DNA of 64,000 bases from Catenulispora pinisilvae (lineage in GTDB: Bacteria; Actinomycetota; Actinomycetes; Streptomycetales; Catenulisporaceae). The translations under genes were made by a program, and so were the position numbers. The stretch spans positions 31,751 through 95,750 of the forward strand of contig NZ_JAAFZA010000012.1 in the NCBI RefSeq assembly GCF_015356865.1, read 5' to 3'. A model generated the notes under the pieces. That model did no database searches. It was not told where the DNA came from and worked only from the letters and a program-made list of their open reading frames with translations. Positions 50,026-58,022 of the stretch are shown in pieces (positions within the stretch are counted from its first letter, which is position 1; each line of letters begins with the position of its first letter).

Positions 50026-51179
50026 CCCAGCTCTCACGCGCGGCCACCCTCGGCATCGCCCGCGAACTCGCCCTCGGGCAGTACCTGGCCCCGACCATGG
50101 CCGTCCCGTTCACTAAGGCCACCTTCGAGGACGTGTACGCGCAGCTCAAGGACGAGTCGGTCCGCGGTGACGACTCGATCCTGCACGGCATGTACCAGGG
50201 CACGGTCGATGCCACCTGGGACATTGAGTGCATGTGCTACCCCGACATCGTCGGGATGTTCCTGCGCGGCATGATCGGGCCGGACACCGTCACCCCCGGC
50301 ATCTCCACCACCATCGCCGGCACCGGAACCGCCGTCGGCGCCAACTCGATCCCCCTAGCGGCATCCGTCCCGGCCGGCTCCACCATCGCCATCGACACCG
50401 GCGCGGCCGTCGAGTACGCAATCACCGGCGTGCCCACCGGCACCGGCCCGTACTCGACCCCGCTGACCTCCACTGGCTCCGGCGCCGGCCTGGCCAAGAC
50501 CCACGCAGTCGGCGCCACCGTGGTCTCCCAGGCCGTGCACCTGTTCAAGCAGTCGGCGTTCCAGCGCTCCACGTTCTCGCTGACGGTGTTCGACACCATC
50601 GGCACGCTCGGGTTCTCCTCGGCGGCGATCTCCGACATGCAGATCAAGATCGACCCGAAGTCGGCGGTGACGCTGAGCATCAAGATGCTGTCCTACCCGT
50701 CGGCGCCACAGACCCCGATGGCCCAGCCGTACACGACGTTGCCGCCGATGCTCGGGTGGCAGTGGCAGATGAGCAACGCCGGCGCCGCCTCCACCCGCGG
50801 CATCAGCCTGGACCTCACACTGAAGCGCGCCACCGAAGCGCTGCACCTGTCCACCGGGCAGCAGGCCCCGCGGGAGATCTTCGCCGGGCCCATGGAGGCG
50901 GATGGCACGTACAAGGCGATCTTCGAGAACATGACTGACCTGAACCTGTACCAGCAGTACATCCAAGGCCCGGCTACCTCGTCGCTGACACAGCCGCTGC
51001 CGTTCGGCGGTGCCAGCTTCGCACTGACCATGTCCCAGTCCGGGTTCTACAAGGGAGCGCGCGACCTGTCTGGCGCGTACGCGGCGGCGTCGTTCTCTCT
51101 ATCCGGGATCGCCAACGCCACCGACGGCGGTGGCGTCATCCAGGCCACCGTGAAGAACTTCGTCCAGACCGCGTACTGA
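50022..51179 (+). CDS. Major tail tube protein
   Basis: 385 residues from ATG 50022. Opens IARELALGQYLAPTMAVPFTKATFEDVYAQLKDESVRGDDSI, then a beta-sandwich with a Thr/Gly-rich insertion at about 90-160. The end is FSLSGIANATDGGGVIQATVKNFVQ, typical of siphovirus tube proteins where subunits stack as hexamers. Location between head connectors and chaperones fits. The insertion may be an outward Ig-like domain. Confidence 0.85.
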   Translation: MTQLSRAATLGIARELALGQYLAPTMAVPFTKATFEDVYAQLKDESVRGDDSILHGMYQGTVDATWDIECMCYPDIVGMFLRGMIGPDTVTPGISTTIAGTGTAVGANSIPLAASVPAGSTIAIDTGAAVEYAITGVPTGTGPYSTPLTSTGSGAGLAKTHAVGATVVSQAVHLFKQSAFQRSTFSLTVFDTIGTLGFSSAAISDMQIKIDPKSAVTLSIKMLSYPSAPQTPMAQPYTTLPPMLGWQWQMSNAGAASTRGISLDLTLKRATEALHLSTGQQAPREIFAGPMEADGTYKAIFENMTDLNLYQQYIQGPATSSLTQPLPFGGASFALTMSQSGFYKGARDLSGAYAAASFSLSGIANATDGGGVIQATVKNFVQTAY

Positions 51180-51194
51180 CGGTCGTGGCGGCAC

Positions 51195-52325
51195 CTAGTG
51201 CCATACCTGTGGCGCGGGCTTCAGATCGCCCGTAGCACGTAGCGTCATGCCCGCAGCTTCAAGCCGCTCGCGCATCTCGTCGCTGGTGGCGATGGCGCGT
51301 AGCGCCGTGTCGCTGGCCGCGATGTCCGGGTACCCGCCGAACGCGGGCGTTGAGGAGACCAGGGCAGGGCTGTCAACCCATTGGGAAGCGGGCTGTTCCA
51401 CAAGCGTGTGATCCAGTTGGCGCTCGCGCCACAGCTCCTCAAGGAGCCGCGCCGCCGCATTGAGGAAGGCATGTGTGGAATCCATCAGATGGTCAAGGAA
51501 CTCCTCCGCCGGCGCCTCGAAGTGGGAGGCAGCCACCCCGCCCGCGTAGACGTACGCCTGGATCTCAGTGAGCTCCGGCGACTTCGGCAGGTTGAGGTTG
51601 ATGCCCTCGATGGCGTTACCGGCGCCGCGGACGACGTTGAAGTTCATGATCCGCCGGGCGCGGTGCACATCGGTGTTCCGCATCGCGATCAGCCACGTCA
51701 TCCACCCGCTCGGGCCCGCCGCTGCAATGGCCGCGGTGAGGTCGGCGGCGAGTTGGCTTAGTCGCGGATTCCGCGTGGCCGCCTTGTCTAGGTGTTTACG
51801 CGTTGTCGCGAGATCCGCCCTTACGATCGAAGTCGACAGCCCGGCAACTCCGACAACACAGGTTCCCAGGCAGTCCAAGGCGCTGGCCAAAGCTCGGAGA
51901 ACACCGCAGATGGCGGCGGTGGTACGCAGCGGGGAGATATCGTCCGCCGGTCCGCGCGGTGGCGGCGCAACCACCTCGCCATTCTTGATCCCACGGCTGA
52001 GGTAGTACCGGAAGTCCTCGATCGCGGAGCCCAACTCCAGACGCTCTGCAACGCCCTCCAGCACGTTCCCGGAGACCGCCCTGGCCGCTCCCACCAGGTG
52101 ATCGGAGATATAGATCCTCTCCTTTTGGCCAAGGCCGGTGTAGCTGGTCCACCACCCGATGCCCATCACCTTGGGGTCCAGGTCAGCCTGAATGGCGTCG
52201 CCGAGCTTGAACACCTCCGAGATCCCGAGCTCCAGGTGCTCAGCGAGCCGGACGTCGTTCGGCTGCCCTTCCGGCGGCCGAGTGCTGTACCGCACCTTTA
52301 GTTGATCTTTGCTGATCTGCCTCAT
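51195..52325 (-). CDS. Leftward cargo protein with HEPN-like RxxxxH motif
   Basis: 376 residues from ATG 52325, against the tail genes. Mostly alpha-helical. WLIAMRNTDVHRARRI contains Arg216-Asn-x-x-x-His221, the R-x4-H active-site pattern of HEPN ribonucleases, near the middle after a helical bundle (about 90-215). The rest is helical with a polar C-terminus. HEPN proteins act in abortive infection, toxin-antitoxin and RNA decay. No SD precedes the start, but a TTGACA promoter places the transcript start at the ATG, implying independent leaderless expression. No antitoxin partner is adjacent. Defence or exclusion role is inferred. Confidence 0.55.
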   Translation of the reverse strand: MRQISKDQLKVRYSTRPPEGQPNDVRLAEHLELGISEVFKLGDAIQADLDPKVMGIGWWTSYTGLGQKERIYISDHLVGAARAVSGNVLEGVAERLELGSAIEDFRYYLSRGIKNGEVVAPPPRGPADDISPLRTTAAICGVLRALASALDCLGTCVVGVAGLSTSIVRADLATTRKHLDKAATRNPRLSQLAADLTAAIAAAGPSGWMTWLIAMRNTDVHRARRIMNFNVVRGAGNAIEGINLNLPKSPELTEIQAYVYAGGVAASHFEAPAEEFLDHLMDSTHAFLNAAARLLEELWRERQLDHTLVEQPASQWVDSPALVSSTPAFGGYPDIAASDTALRAIATSDEMRERLEAAGMTLRATGDLKPAPQVWH

Positions 52326-52331
52326 AGCACG

Positions 52332-52360
52332 AGGTTCAGCAGCGCCGTCGTCCCTGTCAA
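52332..52360 (-). promoter_or_regulatory. Leaderless promoter of the HEPN-like gene
   Basis: On the minus strand, consensus TTGACA (52360-52355), a 17-base spacer and GAACCT (52337-52332). Transcription would start about 7 bases on, at the ATG itself. Confidence 0.6.
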
Positions 52361-52401
52361 AGCAATTCACCCTGCTAGGTGTCTTCCGGCCCTGGCAGTC
52401 A

Positions 52402-52412
52402 ACAACTGAATA
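52402..52412 (+). repeat. Late-gene start element, site 5
   Basis: ACAACTGAATA, 15 bases before the tail chaperone ATG 52428, with GAAGGGG between. Confidence 0.9.
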
Positions 52413-52427
52413 TCGAAGGGGCCTGCC

Positions 52428-52772
52428 ATGCCTGGCTACGCCAACCGCACCATCCGCTACGACTTCCCGGAGTTGTCCGAGCCAGGGGACCAGGTCTACG
52501 TCGTGCTGCGTAACCGCAAGACGGTGCCGCTGGAGATGCTGACGGGCCCGGAGGACGGCGGGCAGCAGGAGGTTAAAGACCCGGCGCGGTTTTCCCGGGA
52601 GGCGATCGCCCGCATGGTCACCGACTGGCACGTCTACGACGCGTTTGGCGCTGGGCCGGATCAGGAGCCGCTGCCGCTGCCGGCTACACCCGAGTTGGTG
52701 GCCAAGCTCCCGATCGAGATCCGCACGACGTTGTCTAAGGCCCTGTCGCCGGACCCTACCCCGGCGGGCTAG
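52428..52772 (+). CDS. Tail assembly chaperone, short form
   Basis: 114 residues from ATG 52428. RYDFPELSEPGDQVYVVLRNRKTVPLEML is a beta-rich start; the rest is helical, ending SKALSPDPTPAG. Place directly before the tape-measure region and the -1 overlapping frame are typical of the G protein of tail chaperone pairs, which coats the tape measure during tail assembly. Confidence 0.8.
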   Translation: MPGYANRTIRYDFPELSEPGDQVYVVLRNRKTVPLEMLTGPEDGGQQEVKDPARFSREAIARMVTDWHVYDAFGAGPDQEPLPLPATPELVAKLPIEIRTTLSKALSPDPTPAG

Positions 52773-52996
52773 ACCCGTACGTCGAGGAGGTCCTGCTGCC
52801 CGCCGAGTCCATCTACGAGGGCACGTGGAATTCCGGGGCGCCGCCGGAGGAGCTCGTCGACTTCGAGGTGATGCGTGAGATGGGTTGGACCTGGCACCAG
52901 CTCCAGGAAACCCCCTGGTACGTGCGCCGCTTCACCTGGGACCTGATCTGCGCCCGCCGGGCGGCGGAGAAGGAACGCCACGAGCGCGGCAGCTAA
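52739..52996 (+). CDS. Tail assembly chaperone extension (-1 frame)
   Basis: The -1 frame is open from 52739 (after a stop at 52736-52738) to TAA 52994-52996. It has no start codon before ATG 52871, so it is most likely reached by a -1 ribosomal shift from the short form in the 34-base overlap. GGC-TAG at the end of the short form can re-pair as GGG then read CTA, a plausible slip point; no classical XXXYYYZ heptamer is seen. The extension (GWTWHQLQETPWYVRRFTWDLI, then a charged helix) resembles the T part of GT chaperones. Confidence 0.68.
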   Translation, partial: GPVAGPYPGGLDPYVEEVLLPAESIYEGTWNSGAPPEELVDFEVMREMGWTWHQLQETPWYVRRFTWDLICARRAAEKERHERGS

Positions 52997-53023
52997 CTGA
53001 TTCAGCGTCGGGAGGACAGGACG

Positions 53024-53497
53024 ATGGCGATCATCCTGGAGCCGACGCTGTTCACCCAGCTTTTCTCCCGCATGGCCACTGAGACCGATGAGGCCATGCT
53101 GGGGATGTTGGAGGTGGTTGCGGACACGGCCGTGGCGCGGGCCCGTGAGCTGCTGTTGATGTATCGAGCTGATGTGCTCGGGCCGTCGACGTCGCCGCAC
53201 GGGGCTCCGCCAGCGTTCCGGTCTGGGACGTTGCGTGCCTCGATGGGCCACGACACGCCGAAGGCCGGGGACTACGGCGCCTTCTCGGTGCTGATCGGTC
53301 CGCGCGAAGGGTTCCAGACTCCATACGGTACGCACCGCGAAGCCGCTGTGTATGGCGGATACCTGGAGCACGAGCAGGACCACCCGTTCTTGAAGCAGGC
53401 GGTGCGGGAGGCGACCGCCTTGCAGAGGGACCTCGGCGGGTTCAGCTTCAACCAGTGGATGGGCAAGGGCAACGGCCACGCCTGGGGATTCCGCTGA
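53024..53497 (+). CDS. HK97 gp10-like tail completion protein
   Basis: 157 residues from ATG 53024, with GGGAGG upstream. A helical N-terminus (MLGMLEVVADTAVARARELLLMYRAD) is followed by SGTLRASMGHD and VYGGYLEHEQDHPFLKQAVREAT, the pattern of the HK97 gp10 family, which joins tail to head. Here it sits after the chaperones rather than with the head connectors, which is unusual. Assignment moderate. Confidence 0.62.
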   Translation: MAIILEPTLFTQLFSRMATETDEAMLGMLEVVADTAVARARELLLMYRADVLGPSTSPHGAPPAFRSGTLRASMGHDTPKAGDYGAFSVLIGPREGFQTPYGTHREAAVYGGYLEHEQDHPFLKQAVREATALQRDLGGFSFNQWMGKGNGHAWGFR

Positions 53498-53512
53498 GGA
53501 GGTTCACAACAC

Positions 53513-53523
53513 ATAACTGAATA
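53513..53523 (+). repeat. Late-gene start element, site 6
   Basis: ATAACTGAATA (one change from the consensus), 22 bases before the tape-measure GTG, with GGGAGG between. Confidence 0.8.
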
Positions 53524-53545
53524 GCGAGCAGCCCGGGAGGCCGCG

Positions 53546-56500
53546 GTGGCCGATGTCATCGCCGACTTCGCGGTCCGGATCGGCGCAATCGTCTCGCCGT
53601 ACAACGCTGCCCTGGCCGATGCTGCGGTCAACGGTGAGCGTTTCACGGCGATGCAGATGGCGAACGCCGACGCCATCCGCGCCTCCAACCGGGAACTGTC
53701 CGACGGGTTCGGTGCGGTCAAGGTCGCCGCCGCCTCGGTCGGGCTGGCGGTCGCCGCGAGCGCCGCGGAGTCGGTGCGCTGGGCCACCACGTTCCAGACC
53801 CAGGTCACCCGGCTCTACACCCAGGCCGGCCTGGACTCCAAGCAGCTCGCCGACGCGCACCTGACCGCAGACGGGCTGAACAAGCAGCTCCTGGACCTGG
53901 GCAACCAGGCCGGGTTCGCCGGGGACCAGGTCGCCGCAGCCCTGTACTACCCGGTCTCGGCAGGCCTCGGACTTTCGCAGGCCCTTGACATCGTCGCGGA
54001 GTCGGAGAAGGCCGCCAAGATCTCCGGCGCCGACCTGACGGACACGACGGTCGCGCTCACCTCGGTGATGCGCGGCTACGGCGACCAGCTGCGTGACCCG
54101 GCCAAGGCGATGGCCGAAGTCAACGCCATCGTCGGTCAGGGGATGATGACGTTCTCCGACTTCAACGGGAGCGTCAAGGCCTGGGAGCCGACCGCCGCGA
54201 CCTTGCACGTCGACCTGATGTCGGCCGGGGCCGCGCTTGACTTCCTGACCGACCGGGGCGACTCGGCCTCAACGGCTGGTACCCGGCTGTCGATGATGCT
54301 GGCGATGATGGTCGGCCAGTCCAAGCAGGCCGCGAAGTTCACGTCCGAGTTGGGTCTGTCCACCTCGGACGCCATGTCCACGCAGTCGGCGTTCAATGAC
54401 GTCCTGAAGACCAGCGGCCTGACCGTCAACCAGCTTGCCGACGATCTTCAAAAGCCCGACGGTGTCTACGTCGCGCTGAGCCACCTGCGGTCGGCGATGA
54501 CCGACCACGGGATGAGCGAGGACGCGCAAAACAGCTTATTGACGAAGCTGTTCGGCGGCGGCAAGTCCTTCCGTGGCGTCGCCGAGCTCACCACCCAGCT
54601 CGACCAGCTCCAGACCAAGTACAACCAGGTCACCACACAGGCCAGCGGCGACGCCTGGGACCAGGCATGGACACGTAACTCAGCCACGCTGCGCCAGCAA
54701 CTCGACGTGATCGGCGCCCGGTTCCACAACGTGGGGATCGAAGTCGGCGACTACATGGTCCCGAAGATCTCCGCCGGGCTGTCCTGGCTGGAGACCACCG
54801 GCGCCGCGACCTGGAAGAAGTTCTGGGGCGGACTTACCGGCACCGGAGCCGGCAGCCCAGGCAAAGATGCCGCGAACCCCTTCGCCCCCGGCGACCTGAA
54901 CACCCACGCCGGCGCACCGCTGGCCGACACGCAGGACACCTCCAACTGGCGCAAGGCCGGGGAAGCGGTGCGCGAAGTCGGCCAAGACGTCGCGACGTTC
55001 GCCACCCAGGCGCGCGACGCTGCGGCGGTGGTGCTGCCGATCCTGCTGAACCTGGGGCAGTCGGTGGCCGGCACCGTCGGGCACGACCTGCTGTCCGGTG
55101 CGCACGTGCTCATCGACGTCGTCGGCCCCGGCATCAAGTGGTTCGCCGACCTGATCGCCGACCACCAGGGCGCGTTCGAATTCTTCGTCGAGGTGTTCCT
55201 CGGCGGGATGGCGGCCAAGTGGGCGCTGCTCACCGGGCTCAAGACTATCTCGGCCGTCGGGGACTTGGCCGCGGCCATCGTGGGGTTCCCGCTGCGGCAG
55301 GCCGGCGCCATCGGCGAGGTGTTCACGGACGTGAGGACGTCCTGGACCACCGCAGGTGAGGCCGGGCTGGCGTTCGGCCGGGTCATCGTCGGCGCGGTGT
55401 CCACAACCACCGAGGCGGTGCAGACCGGCGCCTCGGCGCTGCTGCGCTACGCCGGGATCGCCGTCGGCGAGTTCGATCCGGCGCTGATCGCCTCCTCCCG
55501 GGCGGCGCTCACCACCGCGGTATCGATGCACGAGCTGCGGATCGCAGAAGCCGAACTCGCCGACCAGGTGATGATCACCACGGCGGCCGAGGCCGAAGCT
55601 GCCACCGAGCGTGCCGACTTTCTGATGCGCGCGTTCCGCGCCGCCGACAGTGTTTCTCAGGCCACGCGCCAGGCGATGCTCGCCGAGGCTGAGGCGGCGC
55701 AGGTGAACGCCGAGAAGTACGGCGTCTACGCCCAGGTCGCCGAACAGGACTCGGCTGCGGCAGCGCACGCCGTGGACACTGCGGCCACCGAAGCCGTTGC
55801 CGCCGCCAACCGCTTCAACATGGCGATCCAGGGGATGCAGATCCCGGCCGTCTCCGAGGAGGCGGCAGCCGCGGACACCGCCGTGCAGGCCGCGGCCACC
55901 GACGCCGCCGCCGCGCAGGGCCGGTTCGCGGCCTCAACGACGGCGATGGCCTCCGATGCCGAGGCCGCCGAGGCGGCGGGCACCGGGCTGATGGGTGGGT
56001 TGGCTACCGGACTCCCGATCATCGGGGGTGTTGTGGCTGGTATCGCCCTGCTCGGGTCGACGCTGCTGTCCACCTCCGATGATGCCAAGACCGCCTCGGT
56101 CAGCGTCGACCAGTTCACCGCCGCCATGGCCCGCAGCAAGTCCGGCACGTCCGATGTCTCGGCGAGTCTGGGGCAGGCGGCCGTCGACCTGAAGGTGTTC
56201 GACAACTGGGACAACACGGCACAGCACGTCAAGGACAAGTTCGACGGCCAAAACATGATCGACATGGTCGACGGGCTGAACCAGCTCAAGACCGCGATCC
56301 CGCAGGCCATGGACCCCATGGCCAAGATGGGCGTGATCTTGGGCAAACTCAACCAGGAGTACGGCTCCAACGGCGAGACGCTGAAGTCGTACGACGGCGC
56401 ACTGGCCCAGCTGGTGTCCTCCGGGCACGCCGACCAAGCGGCGACGCTGATCGACCAGATCCGCTCCGTGGTCGGCGACAACCACCAGGCGATGATCAAC

Positions 56501-57481
56501 GCCAACCGCGACTTCCCCCAGTACTACGCGGCCCTGGCACAGATCGACGCCGAGCAGGCCCTGGGGATCAATACCACGAGCCAGGCCACCACGGCCAACA
56601 GCGGCCTGGACGACTCGCTGAAGCAGCTGACCGACACTACCGACCGCACCAAAGCGCAGTACCAGGCCATGTCCGATGTGATCACCAGGAGCACGTCGGT
56701 CGACTCGCTCCAGAAGCAGTTCAACGACCTGAGCACCGCCCTTGAGCAGAACGCCACCGACTTCAAGGGCTCGGCCACGGACATCAAGTCCAACTCCGAT
56801 GCCGCGATCGCCAACCGCCAGGCGATCTCCGACATGGCCGGCGCGATCCTGGACATGCACAACAAGGAACTCGACGCAGGCGGCGACATCGCTGCGGCCA
56901 ACAAGACCATGGCCGATCAGGTCGTGCAGTTGGAGGCGGTCGCCACCAAGGCTGGGCTGTCCAAGGACCAGGTCGATGCCCTGCTCAAGTCCTACGGCTT
57001 GATCCCGCCGGAGGTGGACACCAAGATCAAGCTCGACTCCAGCACCCTGGATGACGCCCTGAACAAGCTCGGCGAGATCCAGACCATCACCGGCAGCGGC
57101 GGTGGCAGCTCCGGTCACCGGCTGTTCGCCAGCTACGACATCGGCGGCTGGGTACCGGGAGGTGCCGGCCAGGCGGTACCGGCGATCGTGCACGCCGGGG
57201 AGTACGTCCTGTCCCGGGACATGCTCGCCGGCCGCGCCCCGATCGACCCGCGGGCCCTGGCGATGCTGGCCGCACCGCGCGGCGGAGCACTGAGCGGCAT
57301 GGCCGTCGGCGGTGCGGGGACCGGAGGCACGACCATCGTCGTGCCGGTCACCGTGCAAGGCGCGATGCTCTCCACCGAGACGGCCGTGCAGCAGGCCGTC
57401 ATCAGCGCGATGACCCGCTTCGGGCTGCGCAACTCCAACACCTACGTGCCGTACTCGGCCGCGCGCAAACGCGGCTCCTAG
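53546..57481 (+). CDS. Tape measure protein
   Basis: 1311 residues from GTG 53546. The N-terminal 120 residues are helical (DLNGERFTAMQMANADAIRAS region), followed by DAWDQAWTRNSATLRQQLDVIG and GIEVGDYMVPKI typical of TP901-type tape measures. Two hydrophobic stretches lie at about 545-595 and 815-840. Long Ala-rich helices fill the middle, and the end has an SYDIGGWVPGGAGQAVPAIVHAGEYVLS motif found at the end of many tape measures. It sets tail length and delivers DNA. At 1.5 angstrom per residue the tail would be about 195 nm, an estimate only. Confidence 0.95.
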   Translation: MADVIADFAVRIGAIVSPYNAALADAAVNGERFTAMQMANADAIRASNRELSDGFGAVKVAAASVGLAVAASAAESVRWATTFQTQVTRLYTQAGLDSKQLADAHLTADGLNKQLLDLGNQAGFAGDQVAAALYYPVSAGLGLSQALDIVAESEKAAKISGADLTDTTVALTSVMRGYGDQLRDPAKAMAEVNAIVGQGMMTFSDFNGSVKAWEPTAATLHVDLMSAGAALDFLTDRGDSASTAGTRLSMMLAMMVGQSKQAAKFTSELGLSTSDAMSTQSAFNDVLKTSGLTVNQLADDLQKPDGVYVALSHLRSAMTDHGMSEDAQNSLLTKLFGGGKSFRGVAELTTQLDQLQTKYNQVTTQASGDAWDQAWTRNSATLRQQLDVIGARFHNVGIEVGDYMVPKISAGLSWLETTGAATWKKFWGGLTGTGAGSPGKDAANPFAPGDLNTHAGAPLADTQDTSNWRKAGEAVREVGQDVATFATQARDAAAVVLPILLNLGQSVAGTVGHDLLSGAHVLIDVVGPGIKWFADLIADHQGAFEFFVEVFLGGMAAKWALLTGLKTISAVGDLAAAIVGFPLRQAGAIGEVFTDVRTSWTTAGEAGLAFGRVIVGAVSTTTEAVQTGASALLRYAGIAVGEFDPALIASSRAALTTAVSMHELRIAEAELADQVMITTAAEAEAATERADFLMRAFRAADSVSQATRQAMLAEAEAAQVNAEKYGVYAQVAEQDSAAAAHAVDTAATEAVAAANRFNMAIQGMQIPAVSEEAAAADTAVQAAATDAAAAQGRFAASTTAMASDAEAAEAAGTGLMGGLATGLPIIGGVVAGIALLGSTLLSTSDDAKTASVSVDQFTAAMARSKSGTSDVSASLGQAAVDLKVFDNWDNTAQHVKDKFDGQNMIDMVDGLNQLKTAIPQAMDPMAKMGVILGKLNQEYGSNGETLKSYDGALAQLVSSGHADQAATLIDQIRSVVGDNHQAMINANRDFPQYYAALAQIDAEQALGINTTSQATTANSGLDDSLKQLTDTTDRTKAQYQAMSDVITRSTSVDSLQKQFNDLSTALEQNATDFKGSATDIKSNSDAAIANRQAISDMAGAILDMHNKELDAGGDIAAANKTMADQVVQLEAVATKAGLSKDQVDALLKSYGLIPPEVDTKIKLDSSTLDDALNKLGEIQTITGSGGGSSGHRLFASYDIGGWVPGGAGQAVPAIVHAGEYVLSRDMLAGRAPIDPRALAMLAAPRGGALSGMAVGGAGTGGTTIVVPVTVQGAMLSTETAVQQAVISAMTRFGLRNSNTYVPYSAARKRGS

Positions 57482-57514
57482 CGGCGCGCCCGCCCCTCGT
57501 ATCAGGAGCCGTGC

Positions 57515-57958
57515 TTGAGAATCCGACGCCGGCCTCCGCTGCCGGACTACACCCGCGACTTCGACCAGGTCGAGACCGAGCTGCGCGACATCCACCGCGA
57601 TGTCGCGCAGCTCCTTGATCTGGCCGAACACCCCCGCCACGCGCGGACCATCACCATCTCCGCCACCATCACCGGAAGGACCGTCTTGAGCACCCAGTTC
57701 CCCGAGGGCCACCCGATCCTCATCAACGCCGACGTCCAGAACAAGGACGGCGTCCCCGTCCCGGACACCCTCACCTACACCGCCACCTCCGGAACCCTCA
57801 CCGCCGATGAGACCACGCTGAAGGCCACCCTCACCGGCGCAGCGCAGGGCCAGGTCACCGTCTCCGCCACCGACCCGACCGGTCTGTCCGGCAGCCTCAC
57901 CTTCGAGGTAGTCGACCCGACCCCGGCGTCCATCACCCTGTCCGCTGTCGCAGGCTGA
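57515..57958 (+). CDS. Ig-like minor tail protein
   Basis: 147 residues from TTG 57515, with AGGAG upstream. A short helical lead (QVETELRDIHRDVAQLLDLAEH) is followed by an Ig-like fold of the invasin/BIG2 type: FPEGHPILINADVQNKDGVPVP, LTYTATSGTLTADE, LTGAAQGQVTVSATD, SLTFEVVDPTPASI. Such domains decorate tails and bind carbohydrates weakly. It lies directly after the tape measure. Confidence 0.68.
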   Translation: MRIRRRPPLPDYTRDFDQVETELRDIHRDVAQLLDLAEHPRHARTITISATITGRTVLSTQFPEGHPILINADVQNKDGVPVPDTLTYTATSGTLTADETTLKATLTGAAQGQVTVSATDPTGLSGSLTFEVVDPTPASITLSAVAG

Positions 57959-57996
57959 CCCACCCCCACCCTGATGCCAGACGGGTCTGAACGTCC

Positions 57997-58007
57997 ACAA
58001 CTGAATA
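57997..58007 (+). repeat. Late-gene start element, site 7
   Basis: ACAACTGAATA, 15 bases before the minor tail GTG 58023, with CGGGAG between. Confidence 0.9.
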
Positions 58008-58022
58008 CCGGCGGGAGCCGAG

